Notes: a model not told the origin generated them from the sequence alone. A DNA stretch of 64,000 nucleotides from Psychrobacillus sp042885655 (GCF_042885655.1 NZ_JBHVRO010000012.1:1-64000), one strand, 5' to 3'. Positions 36,497-46,551 are shown, counted from the stretch's first letter. Made by a program: numbers and translations.

Positions 36497-37129
36497 GTGA
36501 TACACAACAAAATGTATAATGTAGTGGAATTACAAACAAATCATGGCGCCGTTATTGTCGAAGGACCTGTTCATTGGGAGGTATTGGCCAATTTAGATTT
36601 CCATGAAGATTTGGTTGCTTTTCGAGCACCGGCTCAACAGCATAAAGCCATTATTGACATAGCCAAACTGCCTGAAGGAAGAATTATAATTGCACGTGAT
36701 CAACAAACTATCGTAGGATACTGTACATTTCTCCATCCCGATCCACTGGAACGTTGGTCACAAGGGAATATGGAAAATTTAATCGAACTTGGTGCCATTG
36801 AGGTAATTCCAAAGTATCGTGGAACGGGAGTAGGGAAAACACTTTTACGAGTTTCTATGATGGACGATATGATGGAAGATTATATAACAATCACAACAGA
36901 ATACTATTGGCATTGGGATTTAAAAGGAACGGGCTTAAATGTGTGGGAATATCGAAAAGTAATGGAGAAAATGATGCAGGCTGGTGGATTAGATTACTTT
37001 GCAACAGATGATCCAGAGATTAGTTCCCATCCTGCAAATTGTCTCATGGCTAAAATAGGTAGCAGAGTAGATGTTGAGTCCATTCAACAGTTTGATCAGT
37101 TACGCTTTATGAATCGATATATGTATTAA
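36497..37129 (+). CDS. acuA: AcuA, protein acetyltransferase acting on AcsA
   Basis: GNAT enzyme that acetylates and inactivates acetyl-CoA synthetase. 210 residues from GTG 36497 (AGGTGGTG upstream), the B. subtilis length. The acetyl-CoA loop is VIPKYRGTGVGKTLLRVSM. First gene of the acuABC operon, divergent from its target acsA. Confidence 0.94.
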   Translation: MIHNKMYNVVELQTNHGAVIVEGPVHWEVLANLDFHEDLVAFRAPAQQHKAIIDIAKLPEGRIIIARDQQTIVGYCTFLHPDPLERWSQGNMENLIELGAIEVIPKYRGTGVGKTLLRVSMMDDMMEDYITITTEYYWHWDLKGTGLNVWEYRKVMEKMMQAGGLDYFATDDPEISSHPANCLMAKIGSRVDVESIQQFDQLRFMNRYMY

Positions 37130-37167
37130 TACCAAAGAGAAGGCAAATAGAAAAGGAGATCATTTCA

Positions 37168-37815
37168 ATGATTGTAGAAGAAATAATGAATACATCTGTT
37201 CCAACATTAACACCTTCCCATACAATTAATGATGCATTACTACTTTTAAAAGAGAAAAAAATACGCCATTTACCAATTATCAATGAGCAACGTGAAGTTG
37301 TTGGAGTGGTAACGGATAGAGACTTAAAAGAAGCAACCCCCTCCTCTCTACTAAACATTAAAAATCCAGAAATTTATGAACGCCCATTAGGACTAATAAT
37401 GACCAAAAATCCAATAACAGGTCATCCATTAGATTTCGTGGAAGAAACAGCCAATATTTTTTATGACAATCGTATTGGATGTTTGCCCATTGTTAGCCAA
37501 GGTAAACTAGTAGGTATGATTACTGAATCTGACCTACTATATAAATTTATTGAACTAACTGGAGCACATCAGCCTGGATCTCAAATCGAAGTTCGTGTTC
37601 CAAATCAACCAGGAGTATTGTTTGAAGTATCTAAAGTTTTCTATGAACAGAAAATGAACGTACTAAGTGTTCTAGTGTATCCCGATAAAATTCGAAGCGA
37701 TTACAAAATATTAGTATTGCGTGTAAAAACGATGAATCCTCTCAAACTAATAGAAGCTATAAGAGCAGAGGGTTTCGAAGTTTTATGGCCAAATCATCCA
37801 GGAATAAATATATGA
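37168..37815 (+). CDS. acuB: AcuB, CBS-ACT domain protein
   Basis: 215 residues with two CBS domains (about 1-60 and 70-130, MTKNPITGHP and GIGC-like blocks) that may bind adenine nucleotides, and a C-terminal ACT-like domain (EVRVPNQPGVLFEVSKVF). Its role in acetate/acetoin metabolism is not well defined. It overlaps acuC by 4 bp (ATGA), so translation is coupled. Confidence 0.93.
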   Translation: MIVEEIMNTSVPTLTPSHTINDALLLLKEKKIRHLPIINEQREVVGVVTDRDLKEATPSSLLNIKNPEIYERPLGLIMTKNPITGHPLDFVEETANIFYDNRIGCLPIVSQGKLVGMITESDLLYKFIELTGAHQPGSQIEVRVPNQPGVLFEVSKVFYEQKMNVLSVLVYPDKIRSDYKILVLRVKTMNPLKLIEAIRAEGFEVLWPNHPGINI

Positions 37816-38987
37816 ATAATAATGCAGTGTTTATCTTTTCAGAAGATCAGTTAGGCTATAAATTTTCGGATACACATCCTTTTAATCAAAAACGGTTAAC
37901 ATTAACAGTTGACCTACTAAGAGAAATGAACGCTTTACAATCATCGGATATAGTAGCACCTAGGACAGCAACGGACGAGGAATTATGCTTAGCACATGAT
38001 CCCCAATATATTGAAATTGTAAAAAAAGCAAGTTTAGAAACTATTGAAACGAGTATATATGAAAGCTATGGAATTGGTACAGAGGATACTCCGATCTTCC
38101 CACATATGCATGAAGCAAGCGCTAGTCTTGTTGGAGGAACCCTAACTGCAGTTGACTACGTCATGGAAGGAAAATCATCTCACGCAATTAATTTAGGTGG
38201 TGGTCTTCATCATGGTTTTAAAGGTCGAGCCTCAGGTTTCTGTGTTTACAATGATAGTTCAGTAGCAATTAAATATATGCAACGAAAATACAATGCTCGC
38301 GTTCTATACATAGACACAGATGCTCATCACGGAGATGGTGTGCAATGGAGCTTTTATGACGACCCCAATGTCTGTACTATCTCACTTCATGAGACAGGAA
38401 GATATCTCTTTCCTGGTACAGGTAATATAACCGAAAGAGGAACTGGGGAAGGTTATGGTACATCCTTTAACTTTCCAATGGATGCTTTCACAGAAGATGA
38501 TTCATTCTTGGAAATTTATCGTACGGCATTTAAAGAGATCATAGAGGCTTTTAAACCAGATGTCATCTTAAGTCAAAATGGTGCAGATGCACATTATTTC
38601 GATCCATTGACGCATTTATATGGAACAATGAACCTATATCAAGAAATCCCGAAACTGGCGCATGAACTGGCGCATAAATATTGTGATGGAAAATGGATTG
38701 CTGTAGGCGGTGGTGGATATGATATTTGGAGAGTAGTACCTCGCGCTTGGTCCTTACTTTGGATGGAAATGAATGATATAAAGACTCCTAAAGGAGAATT
38801 GCCGAAAGCTTGGCTAGATCGTTGGTCTAAAGAAGCACCTATCCCTTTTATTCCAACTTGGATGGACCCAAATCCACTATATGAACCAATCCCTCGAAAA
38901 GCAGAAATTACGGAGAAAAATAAACAAATGCTTAATAAATCGTTACACTTACTTCGTCAACAGGAAGCATATAAAAACGACCAGTAA
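37812..38987 (+). CDS. acuC: AcuC, class I-type protein deacetylase
   Basis: Zinc-dependent deacetylase that reactivates AcsA. 391 residues from ATG 37812. Histone-deacetylase signatures LGGGLHHGFKGRASGFCVYN, DTDAHHGDGVQWSFYDD, SLHETGRYLFPGTG and SQNGADAHYFDPL contain the metal ligands and the paired active-site histidines. Confidence 0.96.
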   Translation: MNNNAVFIFSEDQLGYKFSDTHPFNQKRLTLTVDLLREMNALQSSDIVAPRTATDEELCLAHDPQYIEIVKKASLETIETSIYESYGIGTEDTPIFPHMHEASASLVGGTLTAVDYVMEGKSSHAINLGGGLHHGFKGRASGFCVYNDSSVAIKYMQRKYNARVLYIDTDAHHGDGVQWSFYDDPNVCTISLHETGRYLFPGTGNITERGTGEGYGTSFNFPMDAFTEDDSFLEIYRTAFKEIIEAFKPDVILSQNGADAHYFDPLTHLYGTMNLYQEIPKLAHELAHKYCDGKWIAVGGGGYDIWRVVPRAWSLLWMEMNDIKTPKGELPKAWLDRWSKEAPIPFIPTWMDPNPLYEPIPRKAEITEKNKQMLNKSLHLLRQQEAYKNDQ

Positions 38988-39006
38988 CCTTAGCTACTGG
39001 TCGTTT
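38974..39006. terminator. bidirectional terminator acuC/ccpA
   Basis: AAAACGACCAGTA and TACTGGTCGTTTT form a 13-bp stem between convergent genes; the left arm overlaps the acuC end. Confidence 0.85.
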
Positions 39007-39008
39007 TA

Positions 39009-40007
39009 TCATTTAACAGAATCCCTTTCCTCTATCCTATAAGGAAGAATTACCGTTTGTTCATCTATCTTTTCTTTGTTCATAAACTTTGTCAACAATC
39101 TCATCGATACTGCTCCAATATCATATAAAGGCAGTACGACACTTGTTAATTGAGGTCTTACCATTCGAGCAAGTTTGGAGTTTTCAAAACTAATGACTTC
39201 GATATCTTCAGGAACTTTTAATCCATTATCTTGAGCTCCATGGATTAAACCAATGGCTATTTCATCATTTCCAGCAAAAAATGCCGTTGGGGGATTTTTC
39301 AGCTCACTTAGCTTTCTCCAAGCTAGTAGCCCGTCATCATACGTATTATCAATTCCTACTATTAACTCTGGGTCAATTTCTATATTAGATGCTTCTAATG
39401 CCTTTTTATAGCCTGATAACTTGAACAATTGATTTATTGTCGAGGACATCGACCCCGAAACAAATGCAATCCGTTTATGACCATTTTGAAGTAAGCGATT
39501 AACTGCATCAACAGCCGCTTCTTGATATTCGATATTAACAGAAGGAAAAGAGTTAGAAGTCTCAATTGTACCAGCTAACACAATAGGCACTTGCGATCTC
39601 TCCATCTCTCTAGTCATATCTTTTGTTACTTGATCACTCATCATGACTACTCCATCTACTTGCTTACTAAATAAAGTTGAAAGTAGCTGAACTTCTTTGT
39701 CTTCTTGTTGATCGGAGTTCGTTAAAATAATATTGTATCTGTACATCGTTGCAATATCTTCTATACCTCTTACAAGCTCTGCATAAAATACATTTGAAAT
39801 ATCTGGAATAATTACTCCAACAGTTTTAGTCTTTTTGCTGGCTAATCCCCTTGCAACTGCATTAGGTCTATAATCCAGTCGCTCTATAACTGCTAATACT
39901 TTTTGACGAGTTGCAGGTTTTACATTTTGGTTTCCATTTACTACACGTGAAACGGTTGCCATTGATACATTTGCTTCCCTTGCTACATCATATATTGTAA
40001 TTGTCAA
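39009..40007 (-). CDS. ccpA: catabolite control protein A
   Basis: LacI-family global carbon regulator that binds cre sites with HPr-Ser46-P. 332 residues from TTG 40007 (GGGAGGG upstream), beginning LTITIYDVAREANVSMATVSRVVNG (helix-turn-helix and hinge RPNAVARGLASKKTKTVGV). The effector domain GIEDIATMYRYNIILTNSD matches CcpA closely. An ATG 75 bp upstream would add an unlikely N-terminus. It lies downstream of aroA on the same strand, as in B. subtilis. Confidence 0.97.
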   Translation of the reverse strand: MTITIYDVAREANVSMATVSRVVNGNQNVKPATRQKVLAVIERLDYRPNAVARGLASKKTKTVGVIIPDISNVFYAELVRGIEDIATMYRYNIILTNSDQQEDKEVQLLSTLFSKQVDGVVMMSDQVTKDMTREMERSQVPIVLAGTIETSNSFPSVNIEYQEAAVDAVNRLLQNGHKRIAFVSGSMSSTINQLFKLSGYKKALEASNIEIDPELIVGIDNTYDDGLLAWRKLSELKNPPTAFFAGNDEIAIGLIHGAQDNGLKVPEDIEVISFENSKLARMVRPQLTSVVLPLYDIGAVSMRLLTKFMNKEKIDEQTVILPYRIEERDSVK

Positions 40008-40091
40008 CGCATAACCCTCCCTCACTACTATCAATATATATACTATATATAAATAATACTGTATGTACTCTATGATTTTCAATTATATAGT

Positions 40092-40121
40092 AAAACCGAC
40101 TCTAGAAGAAGAGTCGGTTTT
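40092..40121 (-). terminator. hairpin between aroA and ccpA
   Basis: AAAACCGACTCT and AGAGTCGGTTTT form a perfect 12-bp stem. On the minus strand it ends in TTTT, so it may end aroA transcripts, possibly in part, since ccpA follows on the same strand. The rest of 40008-40315 shows no gene. Confidence 0.7.
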
Positions 40122-40315
40122 GTGGATTTTCTTTGTCTATTTCAGCTCCTTACCCCTTAATGTTGAATGAGGAAACTGAAAAAGAGTAATTCTAAAAAAT
40201 TTGCTTATAAATACTTCCTACACGGATTTAGTGAGTAGTTACTATTAATGTTAATTGGAATTCTTCTTCAACTAAACAAGACTACTGCAAATTTATCCAT
40301 TTATTTGTATTTTAT

Positions 40316-41401
40316 TTATGCATGTACTTCATGTGTCTTCATGAATTTTTGTAACGAATCATAGAATTCGTCGAATTGCTTTAAATTCATTTGTTGAGCT
40401 GCATCAGATAAAGCAACTGCTGGATCAGGATGAACCTCTGCCATTACTCCATCTGCTCCAATAGCAATTGCAGCTTTAGCAGCAGGTAATAGAATATCTC
40501 TACGGCCAGTAGAATGAGTAACGTCAACAAATACAGGTAAATGTGTCTCTTGTTTCAATATTGGCACTGCCGAAATATCCAATGTATTTCTTGTAGCTCT
40601 TTCATACGTACGAATACCTCGTTCACATAAAATAATTTGATCATTACCTTGTGACATAATATATTCCGCAGCATGAATAAATTCATCTAATGTTGCAGCA
40701 ATACCACGTTTTAATAATACTGGTTTATTGATGGAACCTACTGCTTTTAATAATTCAAAGTTTTGCATATTACGAGCACCAACTTGAACAACATCTACAT
40801 AATCAAGTGCTTCGTCTAAATGGCCAGGAGTAACGATTTCAGACACTACCGCTAAGCCATATTCTTGTGAAATTTGTTTTAATATTTTTAAACCTTCTAG
40901 TCCAAGGCCTTGGAAATCATAAGGAGATGTACGTGGTTTGTAAGCCCCACCTCTTATAAGTTTTAATCCTTTTCCTTGAATTGCCGCAGCAACTTCTGCA
41001 ACTTGAGTATATGATTCAACGGCACATGGACCAAATACAAAAGATGGTGTACCTGTACCAATTTTTTCACCATTAATCTCTACAATAGTATCTGCTGATT
41101 TCTTTTTCCGAGAAACAAGAAGTGCTTTCTTCTGATCATCCACTTGCAGTTCTAAAGCAGTTTTGAAAATTTCTTTAAAAATATGCTCTACTGTGGACTG
41201 CGGAAGCGGACCATCATTGTTCTCTTTTAAGTGATCTAGCATATTTCTTTCGCGAAGAGGATCATATCTATTAACACCTTGTTTTTCCTTCACTCTTCCA
41301 ATTTCCTGAACCACTCCAGCTCTTTCATTAATCAACTGTAATATTTCTACATTGATTTCATCAACACGTGCGCGTAATCCTTCTAAATCTACTTGACTCA
41401 T
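40316..41401 (-). CDS. aroA: bifunctional chorismate mutase/DAHP synthase
   Basis: First step of the shikimate pathway. 361 residues (B. subtilis AroA(G) 358). Residues about 1-90 are an AroQ-type chorismate mutase (RARVDEINVEILQLINERA), which also senses prephenate and chorismate for feedback. The rest is a KDO8P-like DAHP synthase with FGPCAVES, GGAYKPRTSPYDFQG and CERGIRTYE. Confidence 0.97.
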   Translation of the reverse strand: MSQVDLEGLRARVDEINVEILQLINERAGVVQEIGRVKEKQGVNRYDPLRERNMLDHLKENNDGPLPQSTVEHIFKEIFKTALELQVDDQKKALLVSRKKKSADTIVEINGEKIGTGTPSFVFGPCAVESYTQVAEVAAAIQGKGLKLIRGGAYKPRTSPYDFQGLGLEGLKILKQISQEYGLAVVSEIVTPGHLDEALDYVDVVQVGARNMQNFELLKAVGSINKPVLLKRGIAATLDEFIHAAEYIMSQGNDQIILCERGIRTYERATRNTLDISAVPILKQETHLPVFVDVTHSTGRRDILLPAAKAAIAIGADGVMAEVHPDPAVALSDAAQQMNLKQFDEFYDSLQKFMKTHEVHA

Positions 41402-41572
41402 AGATATTTCTCCTCTCTTCTCTCCAACGATACTTTATATCAACTGAAGATTATGATACATTTTTAGATATAAGACATATTATAATCAATGCATACATGA
41501 ATGTCACGCATTTTATTTTAACGCTTCAACTCGCTAAAGTATTTGATAATTAGAAAAGGGACGTGGGGGAAT

Positions 41573-43708
41573 TTGTCATCCAAGTTATTTGCGCTTGATA
41601 TTGGAACAAGATCTGTAGTTGGTATCATCTTAGAAGAACGCGATCAATCGTTTCATGTTGTCGACATATTAGTCGAGGAACATAAAGAACGAGCAATGGT
41701 TGATGGTCAAATACATAATGTTTTAAAAGTAGCCGAAGCTATTATATCCATTAAAACACAATTAGAAATAAAACACGGACCTCTAGAAAAAGTTAGCGTT
41801 GCTGCTGCCGGCCGGGCTTTAAAAACAGAACAAGCCTCTATTCAAATGGATATTAAAAACCGACCAATATTTTCGGAAGAGGACGTAAGTCGTCTAGAAC
41901 TATCTGCAGTTCAAAAAGCTCAAACAAATTTAGTACAAAAAGATGTCGAAAAACAATCTAGTCATTATTATTGTGTTGGATATAGTGTATTATACTATCG
42001 ACTTGATGGTGAAGAAATTGGAAGCTTAGTTGATCAACAAGGATCAGTGGCTTCAATCGAGGTAATCGCAACTTTCTTGCCGCGAGTAGTTGTAGAATCT
42101 TTATTATCCGCTTTAAAGAGAGCAAATTTAGAAATGGAAGCTTTGACTTTAGAACCGATTGCCGCTATTAATGTTTTAATACCAACGTCTATGCGGCGAC
42201 TAAATGTCGCTCTTGTTGATATAGGCGCAGGAACGTCAGATATTGCAATCACAGATCATGGTACAGTAGTTGCATATGGTATGGTTCCAAATGCTGGAGA
42301 CGAAATAACAGAAGCATTAAGCGATCATTATTTACTGGACTTTCCATTAGCAGAAGAAGCGAAGCGTGCTATTAACAAAAATGATTTTATACGTATTCAA
42401 GATATTTTGGGCTTCGATCAAAATATACCAAAAGATGAAGTCATTGAAGTTCTTAAGCCAGCAACTGTTGAATTGGCTACTTCTATTTCAAATGAAATTC
42501 TTCGTCTTAATAATAACAAACCAACTAAAGCAGTCATGCTTGTTGGAGGCGGAAGTTTGACTCCATCTCTTACTTCTATTCTTGCAGAAAAATTAGAGCT
42601 TCCTCCAAACCGAGTAGCTGTTCGTGGGATTGATGCTATTCAAAATATAACAAAAGAAGAACATATTCCAGTTACTCCCGAACTTGTAACACCTATTGGA
42701 ATTGCCATTGCTGCAAAGCGAGCACCAATTCAATATATGTCAGTAGAAGTAAACAATCAAATCGTCCGATTATTTGAATTAAAAGAAATGACTGTAGGAG
42801 ATGCACTTTTAGCTGCCAACATATCCGCAAGAAGATTATACGGAAAACCAGGCGCTGCACTTGCTGTTCAAGTAAATGGACGAGACATTTATATTCCTGG
42901 AGAACATGGGAAACCAGCTATTATTCAATTAAATGGTCAAGATGCAACCACTAAAACAATTATTAAAAGTAACGATAAAATTGAACTATTAGAAGGTCAT
43001 GACGGAAAAGACGCGGAAGCAACTGTTAGAGATCTACTTGATGATGCATCAGTTAAAACCATAACATGTCAAGGAGTGATGCATATTGTAGAACCGATTG
43101 TAACGATCAACAATCAAAAAATGTCACTTGATACCTCTCTAAAAGAGAGAGATAAAATTACAGTGGAAACTCCACAAACAGTAGAACAAATATTACTCGC
43201 AATTCAGAAAGAGAACTATCTATTTAACTTAAACCCATTTACTATTACGATTAATAAAAAAAATCACTTTATTCCAGAGTTCACTTCATCTTTATTGTTA
43301 AATGAAAATCCGGTGAAACTTCAATACCCGGTTCAAGACAATGATATTATAGAAATCAAGGTAGCAAGCGCACCATCCCTACAACAAATTGCGGATCAAA
43401 TAGATAGAAAGCTAGTTGATAGAATTAAAGTTATTTTTCAAAATGAAGAGATTGAATTATATAAAGAGTGTTCCATTGTTTCAAATGGAGAAATCATTAT
43501 TACTCCTAAAGATAAAGTGCCAAATGGATCGATTCTTCAATGGCAAGATATAAATACTTCTTGTTGGATTTTTCAAGACGTATTTCGTTTTTCGGATTGG
43601 TCTTTGCCTGACACTAAAGGCTCATTTCAAATTTTGAAAAATGGTCAAGCATCTGGATTTGATGCCGAAATCTTCGGTGGAGATCAACTAGAGATAGTTT
43701 TTAATTAA
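41573..43708 (+). CDS. FtsA-like actin-fold cell-division protein
   Basis: 711 residues from TTG 41573 (GTGGGGGAA upstream), starting LSSKLFALDIGTRSVVGIIL. The first 380 or so residues form an actin/FtsA-type fold: phosphate-1 DIGTRS, an inserted SHS2-like domain, phosphate-2 LVDIGAGTSDIAITD and LVGGGSLTP. The remaining half has two or more ubiquitin-like or DUF4349-unlike repeats that I cannot name (EVNNQIVRLFELKE, DGRD-like strands). FtsA proper is about 430 residues, so this is a longer relative, annotated in some Bacilli as FtsA or PilM-like. Role in division is inferred. Confidence 0.8.
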   Translation: MSSKLFALDIGTRSVVGIILEERDQSFHVVDILVEEHKERAMVDGQIHNVLKVAEAIISIKTQLEIKHGPLEKVSVAAAGRALKTEQASIQMDIKNRPIFSEEDVSRLELSAVQKAQTNLVQKDVEKQSSHYYCVGYSVLYYRLDGEEIGSLVDQQGSVASIEVIATFLPRVVVESLLSALKRANLEMEALTLEPIAAINVLIPTSMRRLNVALVDIGAGTSDIAITDHGTVVAYGMVPNAGDEITEALSDHYLLDFPLAEEAKRAINKNDFIRIQDILGFDQNIPKDEVIEVLKPATVELATSISNEILRLNNNKPTKAVMLVGGGSLTPSLTSILAEKLELPPNRVAVRGIDAIQNITKEEHIPVTPELVTPIGIAIAAKRAPIQYMSVEVNNQIVRLFELKEMTVGDALLAANISARRLYGKPGAALAVQVNGRDIYIPGEHGKPAIIQLNGQDATTKTIIKSNDKIELLEGHDGKDAEATVRDLLDDASVKTITCQGVMHIVEPIVTINNQKMSLDTSLKERDKITVETPQTVEQILLAIQKENYLFNLNPFTITINKKNHFIPEFTSSLLLNENPVKLQYPVQDNDIIEIKVASAPSLQQIADQIDRKLVDRIKVIFQNEEIELYKECSIVSNGEIIITPKDKVPNGSILQWQDINTSCWIFQDVFRFSDWSLPDTKGSFQILKNGQASGFDAEIFGGDQLEIVFN

Positions 43709-43784
43709 GAAAAGAGCAAGTGACACGCACGTAGCTTAAGAGGGTACTGAAAAAGTCCAATCTTTTAAATTGACTCTGTTACTT

Positions 43785-43825
43785 TTGATTCCCGTTACAG
43801 GCGGACGCTTTCCGCTCCAATCAAG
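43785..43825 (-). repeat. solo right end of family R repeat
   Basis: On the minus strand reads GGAGCGGAAAGCGTCCGCC then TGTAACGGGAATCAA, the tail of family R. The left part is absent. Confidence 0.55.
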
Positions 43826-43865
43826 TAAATGATTCAAAATCAACCATTACATCTAGCATAAATTT

Positions 43866-43910
43866 AAGCGTTCCATATCTCGATTCAATCGAAATTTGGA
43901 ACGCTTTTTG
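43866..43910 (+). terminator. terminator of the FtsA-like gene
   Basis: AAGCGTTCCA pairs with TGGAACGCTT, followed by TTTG. The rest of 43709-44047 holds only a repeat fragment. Confidence 0.75.
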
Positions 43911-44047
43911 TTTTATAAAAAGAGTATCAATGTATGTAGGTGGTATCCATAATGATCTCCAATCAAGCTAATAATTCTATATAAATTTTAACATAAAAAA
44001 CCATCTTCTTATTGATCTAAACTCGTATTTAGTACAATTAGTTTAAC

Positions 44048-44079
44048 AAAAAAAGCATTAATCCTTCTTGGATTAACGC
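44048..44079 (-). terminator. terminator of the SDR gene
   Basis: On the minus strand GCGTTAATCC pairs with GGATTAATGC and is followed by seven T. Confidence 0.7.
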
Positions 44080-44174
44080 ACCCCATTAGTTTAAGTACAT
44101 TTCTTCGCAGACTTTGTTAATCTTATTGTTAATGATCAAGGGAGTAAAAATAGCGCTCCATCAATACAATGAAC

Positions 44175-44942
44175 TCAATCCATCTTATTTCTTAGATAGT
44201 CCACAAACGTGATTTTTCCCATTCTTTGATTATCATTGGTGTTTTTACCATCCATGAATGATTTGTAAAGTTCCCCTGGTAAAGAAAAGCTTAGCACTTT
44301 ATTCGTCTCATTATTAATCTTAATTTTCAGTTCAGCCATTTCTCTTAATGGCATTATATCTGGTCCACCAAAATCATCAGTTCTTCCTTGGGGACCTTTA
44401 TCCACTAAACCAATTAAATGTTTGGCAAATTCACTTACATCGACACTTTGAAACTTAATGTTTCCAGGGATAATATATCTTTTAAAGAGAGGTTTGGATA
44501 AAAATAAATTTTCAACAAAGTTGTGGAACTGAGTTGCACGTACAATTGTATAAGGAATAGAACTATTCTTTAACAAATCTTCTGCTTCATATTTTTGCTT
44601 ATAATATTTCAATGGTATTTCATTTATGCCGACAATTGAAGGATAAATAAAATGTTTTATATGTTGCATCTTTCTTAAAAACTCTTCAAAACCTGAAACC
44701 TCAACAATTTCTGAATTTTTAACTGGACTTGTTGCTGCGTGAATAATTACATCTACTCCTTTTACTGCTTCTTCTATACCTTCACCAGATAATAAGTCAC
44801 TATAAACCCACTCGAAAGGTCCTGTATTTTCAGGTTTACTTCTCGAAGTTAATTTGACCTTATACTCAGAAATTGTTAGTTGATTTAGTAAAGCTGAACC
44901 TAGTAGTCCTGTTGAACCTGTCACCAATATCTTCAATTGCAT
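44175..44942 (-). CDS. NAD(P)-binding SDR/NmrA-like protein
   Basis: 255 residues of an atypical short-chain dehydrogenase: LVTGSTGLLGSALLNQL (nucleotide loop), DVIIHAATS, YKQKYEAEDLL with a YxxxK-like pattern, and IVRATQFHNFVE. Closest in look to NmrA/NAD-dependent epimerase proteins annotated as oxidoreductases. The substrate is unknown. It stands alone between an intergenic repeat and the ftsA-like gene, in a position with no counterpart I know in B. subtilis, so it may be an acquisition. Confidence 0.75.
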   Translation of the reverse strand: MQLKILVTGSTGLLGSALLNQLTISEYKVKLTSRSKPENTGPFEWVYSDLLSGEGIEEAVKGVDVIIHAATSPVKNSEIVEVSGFEEFLRKMQHIKHFIYPSIVGINEIPLKYYKQKYEAEDLLKNSSIPYTIVRATQFHNFVENLFLSKPLFKRYIIPGNIKFQSVDVSEFAKHLIGLVDKGPQGRTDDFGGPDIMPLREMAELKIKINNETNKVLSFSLPGELYKSFMDGKNTNDNQRMGKITFVDYLRNKMD

Positions 44943-45004
44943 CCCCCTTTATCTTTAAATTCTTCTTAATTAGTAATATTCACAGGTTATTTACTATATT
45001 CAAC

Positions 45005-45130
45005 TAAAGACCCCGCACGAAGCGTAGAAAAGGGAAGGAAGGCTAATGGCGCCTCCTCCTGAGGCAACGCCTTCATGACCAACATCGTGTTGGCCCAGGA
45101 GGCTCGATGGTTCGTCCGCGGTAAGCGAGT
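45005..45130 (+). repeat. family R repeat with hairpin module
   Basis: GACCCCGCACGAAGCG, then the module GGCAACGCCTTCATGACCAA followed by GTGTTGG, and a CCGCGGTAAGCGAG tail. It lacks the left end seen at 19-80. The rest of 44943-45392 shows no gene. Confidence 0.7.
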
Positions 45131-45392
45131 ATCTTTTTCCAGACTGAATTCTTCTTACTTTCTATTTTACAAAAATTGATTGTAGAAGATACAAATTCGG
45201 ATACACTTTGCGGATTCATCCTATCTCCTCAAGTTCTATCGATCCTAGTAATATACTCCTTTTATGCAATCTAATATGTATCTATTTATAAAACCATTCA
45301 ATACTGGATTTCAAGCAACTCAACTACAAGGAGTAAGCAAATATCTGCGCTTGGGTTTTTCTTAAAATCTACGTTTTAACATGAGCAATACT

Positions 45393-45440
45393 AAAAAAAG
45401 TGATAGCCCCTATGTCATTGTTCGACTTAAAGGACTACCA
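45393..45440 (-). terminator. probable terminator of ytxGH
   Basis: AAGTGATAG and CTACCACTT form an imperfect stem with a wide loop; on the minus strand a T run follows. Confidence 0.45.
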
Positions 45441-45447
45441 CTTTTAC

Positions 45448-46041
45448 TTAGTTATTTGAATTATTATTTACTACTGCATCTTTTATAGCTTCTGCAACTG
45501 CTGTTGAATCTTCCTCTTCGTCTTCATCTTTTTCGCGTGCTGTTTCCTCTTCTGTCGTATGAGAAATAGTTTCCATATAATCCATTGGCTCTTCCCCTTC
45601 TGACGATGCAGTACCATCATCTAGAGGAGAAGTTGGCATACCTTTAATAGATTTTACTTTCTCTACCAGCTGTCCTGATTGTTCTTGGATTTGTTTAGAC
45701 AATTGAGTGGTCTTCTCTATTGCAGTAGATGATAAATCCTTTGTTTTGTCCTTTAAATGCCCAGCTTGAGTTGTGATATTTTCTCTTAGCTCGGTGCCAG
45801 TCTTTGGTGCTAATAATAATGCAGTAGCCGCACCAATAATACCACCTAAAAGCACTCCAATGATGAAATCTTTGCCAGTTACCTCGTCATCACGGTATAT
45901 ATTGTCTCTACTTTCGTTTTTGTAAGACTGTGGAGAATACTTCCCCTGCATTTGCTGGTTATACGATGACTGATTTTCATAATATTCATTATTGTGTTTT
46001 GAATCATTATAATTTGGTTTATTGTGATTATAATTGCTCAT
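45448..46041 (-). CDS. ytxH: YtxH family stress protein
   Basis: 197 residues. After a long Asn/Tyr/Gln-rich hydrophilic N-terminus (about 1-50) comes the YtxH domain: GKDFIIGVLLGGIIGAATALLLAPKTGTELREN with one membrane-spanning glycine/alanine helix, then a coiled-coil and an acidic tail. The N- and C-terminal extensions make it longer than B. subtilis YtxH (151). Function unknown; it follows ytxG with a 21-bp gap. B. subtilis ytxJ, the third gene of this operon, is not present here. Confidence 0.85.
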   Translation of the reverse strand: MSNYNHNKPNYNDSKHNNEYYENQSSYNQQMQGKYSPQSYKNESRDNIYRDDEVTGKDFIIGVLLGGIIGAATALLLAPKTGTELRENITTQAGHLKDKTKDLSSTAIEKTTQLSKQIQEQSGQLVEKVKSIKGMPTSPLDDGTASSEGEEPMDYMETISHTTEEETAREKDEDEEEDSTAVAEAIKDAVVNNNSNN

Positions 46042-46062
46042 GTTATTTCCTCCAATAATTTA

Positions 46063-46518
46063 TTATTTTTTTTTCGAATCGTATGTGTTGTATTCTGCTT
46101 CTTCTAGAGCTTTACGCTCTTTCCACTTGTCTCGAACACCAAGAAGAACATTACTCCATTGAATAACTTGTGCAATCTTCTCTTCGTTTTTTTCGACTTC
46201 CGATGAGACAGAAGAAGTAATTCGTTGTATAGAATAGTTTAATCCAGTAACAGAAGTTCCTACATTTTTTACTGCATCCACTACCGTGTTTAACTTCTCT
46301 GATTTCTTTTGAATATCTTCTGCTAATTCATTTGTTTTATGAAGAAGTTCCGCAGTTTCTTTCGTAACATTTTGTAAATTTGTATCTAGCCCTTCCAGTG
46401 TGTTCGCAACATTATTCAATGTCTTTTTCACAGAAAATAACGTAACTGCCAGGCTTATACAAAGTACTAAAAATGCAATTGCGGCTATAATAGCAGCTAT
46501 GTATAAGAGATTTTCCAT
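46063..46518 (-). CDS. ytxG: YtxG, DUF948 protein
   Basis: 151 residues: an N-terminal membrane helix (about 5-25) and a coiled-coil DUF948 body (NNVANTLEGLDTNLQNVTKE), then KEN-rich tail. First gene of a ytxGH unit. A sigma-B-like promoter precedes it, agreeing with the general-stress control known for B. subtilis ytxGHJ. Confidence 0.88.
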   Translation of the reverse strand: MENLLYIAAIIAAIAFLVLCISLAVTLFSVKKTLNNVANTLEGLDTNLQNVTKETAELLHKTNELAEDIQKKSEKLNTVVDAVKNVGTSVTGLNYSIQRITSSVSSEVEKNEEKIAQVIQWSNVLLGVRDKWKERKALEEAEYNTYDSKKK

Positions 46519-46551
46519 TGTGTATCCTCCTTCGGTTGTTATACAACATTT

